Positions 1 through 11,349 of a stretch of 24,905 nucleotides of DNA are shown piece after piece. The notes beneath the pieces were generated by a model. That model did no database searches. It saw only the letters and a program-made list of their open reading frames with translations, and had not been told where the DNA came from. The DNA lies in contig BLXT01004001.1 in the NCBI GenBank assembly GCA_019648995.1, positions 417,297-442,201 of the forward strand, given 5' to 3'. The position numbers and the translations under genes were made by a program. Position 1 is the first letter of the stretch, and each line of letters starts with the position of its first letter. The DNA comes from Plakobranchus ocellatus. Taxonomy: Eukaryota > Mollusca > Gastropoda > Plakobranchidae.

Positions 1-1854
1 AGAAAAAAAGTTTCTTACAGTCTTTTCAATTAAATTTTTCATTGGATCTTTCTTTGATAACCACCATTCGCAACCTGAGATTTTTAGAATTTTCTCCATT
101 TACGTGAAAGCCAGGAATATCTTCCAAATCCCCCAAGATTCCTTTACTATGTAGGTTTGAAAAAATTTAACTACTTGACACATCCCTTTCCCCACATTTT
201 CATGGATTTGAAAACATTTTGTTCTTCAATTCTCACGGATGTAATTTGATACCAGAATATATTCTATAATTATCAGGTCTGTACCATCAACGTTTCATTT
301 TATTAAGCATGTAAAAAGCTCTTCATATTTTACTATGTCAAAGGCCTTTTTCAATGAAGCATTTCTGACCACTTTTCGGTATGAACTGACATAGTAAGGT
401 CTTAGTCTTTGTCACAATCTATTCTTTGCATAAAAACTCTCAATAGGACTTTTGCAAGAGGTTCATTGAACAGATCATCATATGGAAGTTGTTATCTATC
501 TGTTAACCCTCGTCTTCTACGCAGTGCTACAAGTACAACACTTCATTGACGATTGTGTCAGAATTGATAGAGATCAAAATAAAATTTTATCGCGTATTGT
601 TTTCCCTAAATTGTCAAAATAATCAATTTTTGTACTTTATTTGATTTGAACAAAAGGAAAAAAAACACGAATATAATGAATATAATTTAATTTATAATTA
701 AAAATTTAATTTTTCTTTTAAGCCTATCTAACATTCAGACCTACCACATTGTAAACCTTCTACTTCGTTAACTGCACTTTTCAAGCCTTGTAAAATAAAA
801 TCATCAAGTTGTTATTGTATTGATGTATTATTGTAAAGTTAGAACAATAAATCCAATGAGTATTTGGCTTGACTCTTTATTGTGAGACTATCATATGTAA
901 ATATCATTTAATGTGCTATGCTGTGACTAGGCTAAGATGATGGCACAAATCAGGCTTACTTCAAAATGCAATTTTAGAATCCTTGTATTTCTGACTTTGA
1001 GAGATATCAAATAATGCTCAAACTATAAAATTAAAAAAAAAATTACACTTCAATCATATCGTCACGTTGCTAACATTTTGGCGTAAGGCATTTTTGCTAG
1101 TTTTGAGATAATAAAAAAAACTGCCATTTCCATGAACAGAGTGACTTTGTTATTCCAGACTTGTTTTTAAGTAATTTCAGTGTTATATACATAGCAATAT
1201 GTTGCAATCAAATGAAATCTGTCATTCTTGAAGTTAATTAGTTGAAATTAAAGTAACCTTTCTAAAGCAGGATTATCGTAAGTGCGAATACCTATTTGAA
1301 ATGATATATGTTCATTTCTTTGTGCTCACAAATCTCCTCTCTTGTGATTGTTCATCAGAAGGCAATTGTATCAAAATGTTACACGTGGAACGATTTATCC
1401 AACATACATTTTTTTATTTCTCTTCCCTCCCTTACTTTTTAATTGCCAATCTTCCGACACTCAGCACCTTGCTATATTGCTACTGTTAAATCTATTCAGA
1501 TAATTTAAAATGCCATTTATAGAGATTGTTTGTTGGCTTCAGTTTATGTTTAACGTCTGCAATGGTAAGTATTGACAGACAGATACCTGATGTGTTTATC
1601 TATGTGTTTATGTGTTATATCTGTTTATATTTGACTTAGTTAATCGAAACCGTCTTAGAGGATTCCATTTTGCCTGAATACACTTTGCATACAATTTGGT
1701 TGATCTGGAAAGTTATTTTTTTGAATTGCAACACAAGGTCACGTTATATATCACCGCGCAATTTAAAAAAAAACAAAAGAAAAACAACATTAATAACAAC
1801 AAAAACACAAGGAAAACAACAAAAAATGAATATTTTTTCTTCTTAAAAACACAG
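1..1854. other. No gene recognised
   Basis: AT-rich sequence with only short chance ORFs on either strand. It would lie 3' of the minus-strand gene. Confidence 0.6.
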
Positions 1855-2010
1855 CTTATTTTTTTTTTTCGTTTTGCTTCTTTCTCTCTTTTCATCTTTG
1901 TCTCTTCCCCTCCCTTTGCCTCCCTCACTGTCTCTCTCTCTCCCATCACTCTCTTCTAAATCACCCCCCTCCCCTCTCTTTCACATTTTCTTTCTGTTAT
2001 TATTTTTATT
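1855..2010 (+). repeat. Pyrimidine-rich tract
   Basis: T and C make up nearly all bases, with CTCTCTCTC and CCCTCCC stretches. The ORFs through it are low-complexity. Similar shorter CT-rich sequence recurs at 2233-2280. Confidence 0.8.
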
Positions 2011-3072
2011 ATTTTCTTTTTTTATTCAACGATGTTTATTGAACACTGAATTTGTTCTGTTTTTTCCATTTTATGTTTCGATTTATCAATTTATTATTAT
2101 TTTTTTTACTAAAGCAAGAAGAAAATTATCTTTCCACGCATTATCTGTATTTATTTTTACTTTAAACATGCACTACATTGAATCAGATGTTATGCGGTTT
2201 TCTGCCTGCATTTTAAGTATCGAGGAGGAATTTCTCTCTTTTTCCTTCTCGCTCTCTCCCACTCTTTGCCTCTCTCTCTTACAATTGATAAATAAGAAAG
2301 AAAAAAAAAAGAGCAGTTGTTGAGATACTTGTAAAAAAGTAAAAAGAAGTGTTTTTAAAAGTGTACAATTCTTGTTTGATGTTTTCTTCATGTTTTTATA
2401 TAAATACACCTGAATCAAACATGCACAAACTTCTCCTTATCGAATCGCGTTTTGTTTCAGCTATCATTCATTTCCTTTATATATTTGATGCGGTGTCTAA
2501 CTTTGTGAAACGTTATTATTTCTACTTTTTTAAATTAAAGTTTGAGGATATACTTGAAGAGGGTGTGAAGCAAGCAATCTGGTATTACTCGGTAGATCTA
2601 GTCGATGAAGGGTCAGGATGACAAGGTTTGAATCTCCTCTCTTTTAGAACCTGGGCTTTTTGTGTCTAGAAATGAAAAGGAAATAAATCAATTTACAGAA
2701 TAGGTTCATGTTGCATAAGGTCAACTCCTCTAAATACATTATACACAACCAAAATTCATGTTCTATAAAATTAGGTCTTTGTCATGAAGAGAAAAAGAAC
2801 TCAAACAACTTAGAAAGGGTAAAATTAATTTGCACCATTTATGACTACTACATGCTGCAGAGATTTTTTACCGAGCTATCATAATATGCATGCACAAAGG
2901 AAAAATACACAACTTGAAAAGGATCCTACACAAGATGAAGAGCAAGAATTGTTTTGATTAATATTACACAGTTCGTCTCCACCTCCTGTTAGCTGTGAAG
3001 CTAAATTAGGCCGGGGACACAAGGCTGCAAACAGTAATAGTACAATGAGGAAAAAATATTCTTGAAACATAC
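2011..3072. other. Presumed 3' flank or untranslated region of the minus-strand gene
   Basis: Follows the candidate stop. The first clear AATAAA on this strand (TTTATT on the plus strand) is near 2150. A hydrophobic minus-strand frame around 2950-3060 (IVLLLFAAL) has no splice context that fits. Confidence 0.3.
2583..2640 (+). mobile_element. Weak tRNA-like fragment
   Basis: TATTACTCGGTAGA followed 42 nt later by GGTTTGAATC resembles A and B boxes. A related B-box string occurs on the minus strand at 6601-6612 with TAAAACGTCGG upstream (6635-6645). Both are degenerate and may be old SINE heads. Confidence 0.3.
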
Positions 3073-3101
3073 TTATCTCGGCAGTACTTTCTTCCATTTG
3101 T
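3073..3101 (-). CDS. Candidate last coding exon: short basic cytoplasmic tail and stop
   Basis: A strong pyrimidine tract, TGTTTTTTCCTATCACAG, is followed by 29 nt that, in the phase left by the membrane exon, read Y-K-W-K-K-V-L-P-R then TAA. The basic cluster right after the helix is a classic stop-transfer signal. A nine-residue tail would carry no signalling motif. Evidence is limited to the splice motif, frame and charge pattern; another exon could lie in the 1.8 kb between, and no clear AATAAA was found within about 900 nt downstream on this strand. Confidence 0.4.
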
Positions 3102-3274
3102 CTGTGATAGGAAAAAACATAGATATGTTCATATAAATATTGCATCAAAGTAATTTGCTTACATTCCTAGAAATTTGTACATTTTTGTCTGCTAAAACAA
3201 AGTATTTTGGTACGTTGTTTGGTTAAGTTTAGTCAAGCCACCTATCCACTACACGATGATCCAAGGCCTTAAGG

Positions 3275-3385
3275 TCATGGGTCAAACCAGGCAGTCAGTG
3301 GGGGACTCGATCTCAAACCTGCGACAGAAAGATTCCTGAAGATATCAGGGTGGACCACTAGCCACTGCGCTATCATGGCTTCAAA
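3275..3385 (-). mobile_element. tRNA-derived SINE-like element
   Basis: On the minus strand, TAGCGCAGTGG (3362-3372) resembles a tRNA A box, and GGTTTGAG (3312-3319), followed by ATCGAGTCCC, resembles a B box; the spacing is 53 nt between starts, somewhat longer than in most tRNAs. Such tRNA-headed short retroposons are common in animals. No complete cloverleaf could be drawn by hand. It lies in the intron between the membrane exon and the tail exon. Confidence 0.55.
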
Positions 3386-4906
3386 ATACTTGGGTTTGAA
3401 TCTTATCTTAGATTTGCTTATATTGTAGATCACTGCTGGGCTAAAATGCCACAATGCAAATGACCAGAATATTCCTACAAAACTAAGATTTTTGTATGAC
3501 AAAAGAATATTAGTTTGCGATTCTTTTGCTACCACCATGGTCGCACAAAGGATCGGTCATTATTCTATCAAGGAAGATATCAAACAAATTTGGTGACCCC
3601 AATCTTGCTCTGTCCTTAATTCTCCTAGTAAACTGCGCGGTTGGCTTTGCGGTGGCGCCCTTTATGACTTAAGTCAACTTGATATTGATGTTGTACAGTT
3701 GCATTGTGGATTAGACGGTTGCATTTCACATTTTATCAAATGCTTTTTTTAAACCAAAACAAAAATCATAGTAGAGGTCCTTTTCATCTGAAGGTTAGTC
3801 TTAACATTGTTCTAAGGTTGAACTTTATATAAGTTGTGCTGTGCTCTGTTTTAAAGCCTACTTGTTCCTCAGCTATGATATTTTACTTTTGAGACTTCAA
3901 CCTATATTTTCACTATGCTCGCAAGCCTGATAAAGCTACTTGTGGCATTGTTCTGCCGCTGATGTAGATTGCCTTTCTTTTGAGGATAATTTACGCGTGA
4001 CTCAGTCAAAAAAAAAAAAAAGCAGGCCATTCTCTGTCGACCATATTTTGTCGCAGATGTTGAGCAGTGCATCTATCATAGTCTCGCCCCCTACTTCTGT
4101 CTGTTTTGCTGGGACGTTTTCTCATGATAGAAAGTGATTCTAACTTTCAAGTATGCTTTTGAGCCATGGACTACTTCGGCAGAATAAATTGAAAAGCTTT
4201 TTGGGCATCTTTTCGAGGAACAGAATTAGACCATGGGGTCCTACAAAGATCTTCTCACCACTATGAAGAAATGTAATCTTGGGAGAGGAAAGTTATCCAA
4301 AATATTGCAGAGATCTTATAACTTGAAATATCGTGAAAACGTTCTAAATAATATTTGTTGTTGCTGATTTGACGAAATACAAAAAAGGATATATTTCTAA
4401 GTGTACCATTCTCTTATTCCTTTTTTTTTTGGAAATCGCATATACAATAAAAATTAGCTAAAATTGCATCAAATGTTAGCGTAGATTTGAATGTACAGAT
4501 TAAAAATTTCGGTGAAATCCCAAGTGCACAAGCAACACATAGTATTACAGTAGTGCTCTTGGTGGTGCAGCACTATAAAGCATGCCTACAAAAGGAGTTT
4601 AAAATTATGTTGTTGAGTTATATTCGAAGCTACCAGATGGTATGAACATATTATTGAGACCGAAAGTCAATGACGGGAAGGTGTCTGTATGACTAGGGTA
4701 AGGGTAAGGAGCGGACACGATCAAACAACAAAAAGTACACTAATATTAGTTTGTGTACCTTTAAATGAACAATAGTTTGATATAATTATCTACTTTAATA
4801 AGCACTATTTAATGCTGTGCTACTCTTTCATTGAATAGACAAAGTTTTATGTGTGGCTATACCCGAAGTAGTGAAAGTGTGCATGTTGTCCTGAAAGATT
4901 ACTCAC
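3386..4906 (-). other. Presumed intron between membrane and tail exons
   Basis: No further exon of the family found. Poly(A) runs at 4007-4021 and 4422-4430 (as T) are the only low-complexity points. Confidence 0.4.
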
Positions 4907-5014
4907 AAAAATACAAATAGCCGGCAGTTGTTAAAAGACCAGCGCCCTGGACGGCACCAAGGATGTGTACAGTACGCAGTCCTGTGGTTCTACCTTCAGG
5001 TTTTTCTTCTCTCG
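4907..5014 (-). CDS. Stalk and transmembrane exon (108 nt)
   Basis: The acceptor TTTTGCAG and the donor GTGAGT enclose 108 nt, phase 1 to 1. Of the three frames only the one fixed by m5 is open. After a Pro/Ala codon shared with the previous exon it reads REEKPEGRTTGLRT, a hydrophilic stalk, then VHILGAVQGAGLLTTAGY plus L-Y-F, a moderately hydrophobic stretch long enough to cross a membrane, with small-residue spacing (GAVQG) seen in helix-helix contacts. Phase, frame and position after the last module agree with a type I membrane receptor. The intron from m5 is 1.8 kb; an unseen exon in between is possible. The exon is richer in GC than its surroundings, as expected of coding sequence here. 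Confidence 0.65.
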
Positions 5015-6836
5015 CTGCAAAATTTTACGACCAAAATGAATGAAGAAATTACAAACGTGGCTTTGAATAGTTTTTCTATGTCCGGGTATTTATAGTCTAA
5101 ACTTGAAATTAAATATTACTATTCGAATGGCAGAAATATGGCATGGGACTTCAGGTTGGACTACGTCAGTGACGGGTCACTTTTCTCGGTGGCTTGGCTT
5201 GATGTTGTTAATCTAATCAACTATCGAACCGTCTTCGATCTATTCGGTTTTCTTTTCTTTACTTTACATTATTTCTCATTTGTTCATCCTCCCACAAGAT
5301 CATTTGGTGAGTTTTATGAGTACATTCAGCGATAATGGAGTTCACTTCTGCTTATGCAGCGTCATTTCCAAGCCGCAGCCATTTTTGTTTAAGTTAAGCT
5401 TATCCTTACTTGGATTACTCTGTGGATTTGGATTTTTTTCTTGCGGGTTTCATGTGAGCATTGACTTTTTTTTATTTGTTATTTATCTTCACATTTAATA
5501 CATAGGTACTCTTATAGCTAGCTCTTCTTTCAAACTTCACTATTTCTTTTACCACGTACGTTTTTTTTTGTTTTGTTTTTTTTTCTTTATCATCTACCTC
5601 TCTTTTTTTTAAAACTTGGGCTAACAACAATTTTGCTTTTATCTGTGTACGATTTGTTTCCCCCTTTTACTGCTCAGTTTATTGCCTTGATTCTCTTTTG
5701 CTCACCTTTATTCCCTCTTCCCTCCTCCCTTGTTTCATTCAATTTAGATTTTATTGCTTATTAATTCCTTCTTTTACTCGAGTAGGCAGAAATATCATTT
5801 ATCCGTTCCTCAAGTGTTTTGGTAATCTAGTTTAAAAATTTTTCTTAGCAAGTGGCGCCAAAATCAGATTTACAGAATACGTGAACCTGTTACAGACGCT
5901 CAAAACGTTGTTTAGAACCGAAGTAAAACTAGGTTGTGTCAAAATGTCACTTATGGTTGATATTGCTGTGCTTTTTGTGGCGGACTGAAACTTGACTGTT
6001 GCTTTTTTGGGGAGCAAGGCTGTTGTATTAGTTTCATGTACGCTATCGAAAGTTTTATGAGTTTTAGAGGATTTAGTATGACAATTCTTAAAAAAAGAAC
6101 GTAAATGTCTGCTTACCCTTGTGCAAACTTCAAATGTAAATAATTTTGAGCTTCATTATAATACTAGTAAAATATACCTCAATAAGTACATAATAAATAT
6201 TGAGAGGCAATATTTAGCTGGTGATTTTGTTATTCGCTTTAAGAAAAAAAAATGCTAAATTAAAATAATAAATTGTTTTGACCTAAAGATTTGATCTGCA
6301 CTCTCAATGATAAAATTTATTTAAGCATACGTGGTTTTCAGCTTCAAAAGATTTGAATTCTTTAAAATTACGCCAGTTTGAAATTTCATTTCACTGTTTT
6401 AAACCACAAAAAACTAACTCATTTATCTTATTTCTAAAATGTTTATCAACATAGAAAGTTGATGAGAACATTCTTCCAGTTATACTCGTCACTATGATAA
6501 CGGCTATCATAATGAGCAATCAACTAAAATTAAAAACTCAAAAGAATAAAGCGAATACTAAAGCTGATAGTTCAGAGGTCTATCTACCTTTTCTCTTACA
6601 GATTCAAACCCACCTGATCTTAAAATCCAATCATCCGACGTTTTAGCGTTTAGATGTTTTTAGCCTAAATAATGAGCAATCAAGCAAACTTCATGTAGTA
6701 TTAATCGGCGTTATATCAACAACAAGAAAAGCAACCTTTATAATACATTTTAAAAAAATGACAAAATAAACCATGTAACTGATCATACTGAAAAATAAAC
6801 TAAAATGTTACAAAAAAAAAACCCCATTTTGCTCAC
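5015..6836 (-). other. Presumed intron between m5 and membrane exon
   Basis: Contains T-rich runs at 5560-5610 and a Ser/Thr-rich minus frame at 5832-6017 that starts in the wrong phase for an exon. Nothing firm. Confidence 0.4.
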
Positions 6837-6845
6837 GGCAAGTGC
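6837..6845 (-). CDS. Microexon m5 (9 nt), after module III
   Basis: The sequence is TTTTTTTTCACACAG, then GCACTTGCC, then GTGAGC. Joined to the last base of exon B (A) it reads AGC ACT TGC C: Ser-Thr-Cys and the first base of Pro. It then joins in phase to the membrane exon, giving C-P-R-E-E-K. Two upstream ATGs could make it the end of a signal-like first exon: one in phase 0 ending T-Q-A-L-A, one in phase 1 ending G-T-C. Phase 0 cannot join exon A or the membrane exon in frame, and the polypyrimidine-AG motif is good, so I prefer a microexon. Confidence 0.6.
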
Positions 6846-6897
6846 CTGTGTGAAAAAAAAGAGAAAATCTAGCCATTTGTTCACGCTTAGCATCATC

Positions 6898-6984
6898 ATC
6901 AACAACAGAGACAACACAAAGCAAACAGCAGCAACGGCAACAACAATAGCAACAACAACAACAATACCAACAGAAAAAGTAACA
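6898..6984 (+). repeat. CAA/AAC-rich simple repeat
   Basis: Imperfect CAA/ACA repeats, read as GTT on the minus strand, just upstream of m5 and within the 168-nt intron after exon B of module III. Confidence 0.85.
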
Positions 6985-7013
6985 ACAACAAGAGTTTCAC
7001 ACAAGAAGCTTAC

Positions 7014-7239
7014 TTGGTTTCGTTTTTACTTCAGGCAAGTTATAATCGTACCGCACTGCTCCTAGTTTGCCAGGCCATGTCAGGGACAACATTCCATGAC
7101 TCATTTCTAGTGCCGTTACTGTAAAGTTAGCTTTGAGCCGATACCTATCGACTCCAACCTCTTCACAGCTGCAGCCATTTGGAAAAGATTGTTTTGTAAC
7201 ACAGAAACCAATTTGGCGATCTAAAAAAGGTGTGCAAAA
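7014..7239 (-). CDS. Module III, exon B (226 nt, intact)
   Basis: It starts after CTTTCCCCACAG and ends AAACCAA before GTAAGC, phase 0 to 1, exactly the length of exon B of module I. The peptide begins FCTPFLDRQIGFCVTKQSF, then NGCSCEEVGVDRYRLKANFT, MSHGMLSLTWPG and VRYDYNLPEV. It has four Cys at the conserved places and an NFT sequon. Differences from module I cluster right after FCTPF and around the loop before MSHG. It is followed 168 nt later by microexon m5, the shortest B-to-m spacing here. This appears to be the membrane-proximal module. Confidence 0.88.
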
Positions 7240-7439
7240 CTGTGGGGAAAGAAATACCGTTTACTGAGATTTCTTATGTTTAAATTGTGTTTAAATACAA
7301 ATTATATACTTTGAAACTGTCATACGAAGAATCTTATTTCTTTTTAATAGTAAAAACTGAAGAAGCCTATGCTTTCTAGGCGCCATATTCACACAAGATC
7401 TCCTCATTTCATCTATGTAAGTTCCTGTATACCTATTTA

Positions 7440-7489
<50 letters not shown>

Positions 7490-8584
7490 TATATATATAT
7501 ATAAATTATAAGATTATCAGTTATAATGAGACAAGGAGAGGTCGAGACTTCAGATATTGATATCCAAACCGTACATTATCGCAGAGAGGTCACTAAATGA
7601 CGCGATCTTCGGAAAGCCCATGCAGTTTTCACCCATTCTGCCTTCTCACCAGTTATCATTATCTACCTCTCCCATAACAGCATCTTATGGTCGCTCTAGA
7701 CCTAATCTATTGTACTTTACGTAGCTCTAAATGATGATCAAGATTAAACGTGTCCCTAAATCTAAAATTCAAAAACTTTCAGGTTCTTCTGAGTCTGGCC
7801 GATGACAAACTAAGTCTTTACTGTCACCCTTACGTTCCGAATCACCTACAAAATAATCAACATCTGCAACATCATCTTAACCTCTTGAAACATTTATTTT
7901 ACAACTTCTTCGTAGGAAAACACCTTTTGGTACTGGCGGGCAGCCACTGCTGTGTTGTTTACGTTTTTTGCTAAAAATAGATCGTTTCACAATCTCCCTT
8001 TTTTTACATTTAAACCCATTTATTTATTATCAGAATAGCTGTTGGTAAATGGAGCTAAAGTCGAACGTGCAAACCTGTACACATTTCTGTAGGCTTCAAT
8101 AAAATCCGCAAAAATATAGATATATTACACTAGATTATGCCATTTTATATGGACATATTATAAAATCCCGTAGTTGTTTGAAAGATTTACAAAATACCGT
8201 TATATAACCGTATTTAAACCTTGTTAAGCTTGCGAAACAAAATATACATTTTTAGAACAATCATGTTCCGGAAGTTTGTACGCCGCATGTCAAAACTAAA
8301 GGACAAAAAGCGCATTAAATGTTTGAGGCGCAAGTTTTGTTTTCTTGAGAATATCTTGAAGTGAAGTAATAAAAATCAGCAATGGGTTTGGCTAGTATTT
8401 TTAAAATACTTAGTCTACTTTGATCAACATGTTTAGTGTCCGAACGATCGCAAAGTTTTACTAAAGTGAGTCTTGAATTTTGTGTCCAACGGTGGGCAAA
8501 AATTATAATAGGTCATCTTGTGTTACGTCTTGGATAAATTAAGCTAGAAAAACGAAAACAAAGAAAAATAATATACAAACTCAC
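7240..8584 (-). other. Intron between exons A and B of module III
   Basis: 1345 nt with good ends (GTGAGT and CCCCACAG). Holds the (AT)n tract; otherwise featureless. Confidence 0.8.
7444..7503 (+). repeat. (AT)n microsatellite
   Basis: Near-perfect alternating AT, interrupted by one C, within the intron between exons A and B of module III. Confidence 0.97.
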
Positions 8585-8781
8585 GGGCGTTGCTTCATTT
8601 AGCTTCCCATTGCTTCTGATTTTATATTCAAAACGAGGACCACGATCTTTCTCATAGCTGTACACGGAATGGTTTTTCGACACATCAAGTTCTAGCAATG
8701 TGTAGTCTACGCCAAGCACTTGATAATCCTCGGTACAGGTGAAGTATGAACTTTTTCGGAAAACGTAAATTGTAGGTAGCG
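8585..8781 (-). CDS. Module III, exon A (197 nt, intact)
   Basis: It opens after GTTTTTCTAG and ends ACGCCC before GTGAGT. The length and phases (1 to 0) match module I. After a first codon shared with the microexon it begins LPTIYVFRKSSYFTCTEDYQ, and keeps DYTLLELDVSKN, PRFEYK and NGKL. Only one Cys is present, aligned with that of module I. One sequon (NHS) is seen where module I has NSS; the two N-terminal sequons of module I are missing. The first 18 residues differ most from module I, while the central and C-terminal strands are conserved. The intron to exon B is 1.35 kb. Confidence 0.87.
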
Positions 8782-8837
8782 CTAGAAAAACAAAATCAGG
8801 CGAAACTGACATTGACAAAATTCTCGAATAGAATATG

Positions 8838-9390
8838 AAAATCATGATAATGGAGGGAATGTCGCTGTTGAGGGTGATGTTGTGAATGATTTTTATGATA
8901 ATGCTTGTAATGCTAGCTGTAGCATATAAACTCCGTTGAGAACTTTAATTTTGACAATCAGGTTGAGAAATTAAGTGAAGCTTTTAGTAATGAGTAAAGT
9001 GATCGCTTGAGGACTCCCATAATGATATTAAGGGTGGGGTTGCCACTGACGTTCATAAAGATGCCGTAAATGGTGGTGTTATGAATTTAAAGGCTATGAT
9101 AATTATGTTTTTGCTGCTAGTGATATTTCAATGAAGGTGTTCATAATAGGATTGTTAGAATTACCATTGCGAGTGGTATTTCAGATGTTGTGAAGGTATG
9201 CATGTGATATCTTTAATGACAATTTCAGGCAGTAACTTGATGCTTATGAGGATGTGTAAACGCTGATATTGTCAATGATATATTCAATAATGATATCAAA
9301 TGTATTAATAATACTCCTATTAGTGCTGTTGAGCGTGAGAGTGTTCCTGATAATGAGAATGTGTTAGATTGTGACAATGATGGTGATGAC
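8838..9390 (+). repeat. Degenerate GAT/ATG/GTT-rich region upstream of module III exon A
   Basis: Irregular recurrence of TGATG, TGATA, GTGATG and TGTTG words over about 550 nt. It occupies the same place relative to exon A as the perfect (GAT)24 near module II and a short ATGATTATGAT stretch at about 20718-20742 near module I, so it is probably an eroded homologous microsatellite. Confidence 0.6.
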
Positions 9391-10354
9391 TGCGTAAGAA
9401 ATTATTTAGCCTACATACCTAATGTTTTACTTAAAATGAAGCACCGCATGATAATCGCATACGTCTCAATAATTGTTTCCGTCTGATATGAATAAATAAC
9501 CACCTTGCATGGCTTTCTCAGAAACAGCAAAACGTTGCTCAAATAATGCAACATTAGGTTTTATATTCTTTTTTCTTCTCCGGTATGCAAGTTTAGAAAT
9601 CCCACACATTTTAAAATTTAACTGTTGTAGTTATAGCTGTATTAAAAGATATACCATAATTTAGGTATTAAAAGTAGGCTTCTGAGTTTACACTGTAGCA
9701 AAATTACTTAAGTGTTATTTGTGTGTACTTAATAATTTGGCTCCATGCATATTTTGCAGAGTTTGAAACAGAATTTTGTGCAGGAATCGGGATTCTTTGC
9801 ACATGCAAGCGTATTTTTTAAAAATTAATATTTTTTCAATAGCCGACTTAAATGTCTACAGTGTTAGATTTTTATTTTCAGACTTTTTGCAGAATATCAT
9901 TACTTGGGGCTGTGCATCGTATTTAAACAGAATTCTAATGAACATTCTGCACCCCGAATGGCAAACTAAATTTTACAATATATATTTTTTCCTTACAGAG
10001 TCTAAATTTTCAAGTTACATTATGTTTCGGAAGGAGATTCAATAACCAGATTATAAAAATTGCTTTGTTTCTTCAGCTCTCCTACTTTCAAATAAAGTGG
10101 TAATGTCTTCGAGTTTATCTGGGGACTCAGTTTGAACTTAATCATTTTTTTTTGCCGGGAGCGCCCTTTTAACTATTGCCAACTACGGTGGGTTAAAAAA
10201 ATTAGCGTATAGTGTCATATTAATAATGGCACGAGTCGTTATATTTCTGGGATTAATGTTCATTAAACTACACCGTTGACCAAATCTATGATCCCCTTCG
10301 CCCTTTTGCTCACTCCTTCTTTCATTAAGACATACCCTCACAAAATCTACTTAC
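9391..10354 (-). other. Rest of the intron between m4 and module III
   Basis: No exon or repeat recognised in this AT-rich part. Confidence 0.6.
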
Positions 10355-10363
10355 GGCATTTTT
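10355..10363 (-). CDS. Microexon m4 (9 nt), after decayed module II
   Basis: The tract CCATTTTTATTTTCACAG precedes AAAAATGCC and the donor GTAAGT. In phase 1 it gives x-AA, AAA, TGC and C: Lys-Lys-Cys and the start of a Pro codon. The Cys codon is in the same place as in m1, m2 and m5. An ATG 28 nt upstream is in this frame (M-N-Y-S-I-F-I-F-T-E-K-C), so a short signal-like first exon is a formal alternative. The acceptor motif and the other sites favour a microexon. It lies 1.1 kb after decayed exon B and 1.6 kb before exon A of module III. Confidence 0.6.
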
Positions 10364-10712
10364 CTGTGAAAATAAAAATGGAATAATTCATCCATATTAA
10401 CAAATGCATACTACCATGTGCGAAGAGAAAACAATCACATTTTGAAAATATAGGTATGCACATGCTGTAATTACCCTCTTTTTTTAAAGTAATACAATTT
10501 TTATCTAAAAGGCTGTATGAAAAGATTATTCACATAAATCGCGACTTGTTTGTTTTGTTTCCCTCACAGTATAGTCTAAACCTTAAACTATCTCTACATT
10601 TCGGCACAAAATCTTAAATGGATACTTTCTTGTAAAAGAAACGCTCTGAAAGTAAAATTAATACATAAAGAAGCATCGATACGTTTCACTATGCGTAGAG
10701 ATCTGTAGACCT

Positions 10713-10714
<2 letters not shown>

Positions 10715-10768
<54 letters not shown>
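10715..10768 (+). repeat. (GA)27 microsatellite
   Basis: Perfect dinucleotide tract in the intron between decayed exon B and module III, upstream of m4 on the minus strand. Open frames across it are low-complexity artefacts. Confidence 0.98.
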
Positions 10769-10769
<1 letters not shown>

Positions 10770-11040
10770 GAAACAATTTACAGATGATTGTCTTGAGGTC
10801 GATTCATGTTGAAGCCAAACACGTCAAGAAATCAGATCAGCCGTCACTTGATATTAGAGGCGATAATGTATCCGATGTGTATCGAAGCTATAATTAAGGA
10901 ACAGGTGAGTGTGTGAGGTGAACCATCAGCTATTGGTCTATACACCTCGTTATGAATTAAAGCTGATATATCAGTAAAGTGGCTACTGTGCAGCAATAGC
11001 TTAGCGCAAGGTTTTCAGTAATCCTGGAACTAAATTAACC

Positions 11041-11139
11041 AATCAAGTTTATAGTTTTCAATTTCATTTAAATTTTCTAAGACTCCAACCTATTTAAGCG
11101 ATTGTTTATAGGTGAAACGTATATGTTCTATCGCTAAAC
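11041..11139 (+). repeat. Left copy of a 99-bp direct repeat flanking the gap
   Basis: It begins AATCAAGTTTATAG and ends TCGCTAAAC. It differs from the copy right of the gap at two positions. Either a true tandem duplication or, more likely, an assembly artefact from two alleles or overlapping contig ends. Confidence 0.95.
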
Positions 11140-11349
11140 NNNNNNNNNNNNNNNNNNNNNNNNNNNNNNNNNNNNNNNNNNNNNNNNNNNNNNNNNNNNN
11201 NNNNNNNNNNNNNNNNNNNNNNNNNNNNNNNNNNNNNNNNNNNNNNNNNNNNNNNNNNNNNNNNNNNNNNNNNNNNNNNNNNNNNNNNNNNNNNNNNNNN
11301 NNNNNNNNNNNNNNNNNNNNNNNNNNNNNNNNNNNNNNNNNNNNNNNNN
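11140..11349. other. Assembly gap (210 N)
   Basis: Unresolved bases. The gap is bounded on both sides by near-identical 99-bp sequences, so its size and even its existence are doubtful. Confidence 0.99.

Noticed and set aside
2879-3148. Minus ORF with a hydrophobic segment (IVLLLFAALCP)
   Set aside because: Its frame differs from the one fixed by the membrane exon, and no GT donor follows in a sensible place. Only the short tail at its start fits.
5138-5335. Plus-strand ORF beginning MAWDFRLDYVSDGS
   Set aside because: It becomes T-rich and hydrophobic without motifs, and lacks splice or promoter context.
5832-6017. Ser/Thr-rich minus-strand frame as a stalk exon
   Set aside because: After the only plausible acceptor (GTTTCAG) the frame compatible with phase 1 hits a stop; no convincing donor.
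6837-6902. A first exon encoding a signal peptide ending T-Q-A-L-A at m5
   Set aside because: It looks like a signal peptide but ends in phase 0, while the following exon needs phase 1. The hydrophobic part is encoded by the polypyrimidine tract of a good acceptor, and the equivalent phase-0 frame has no ATG start at m2 and contains a stop at m4.
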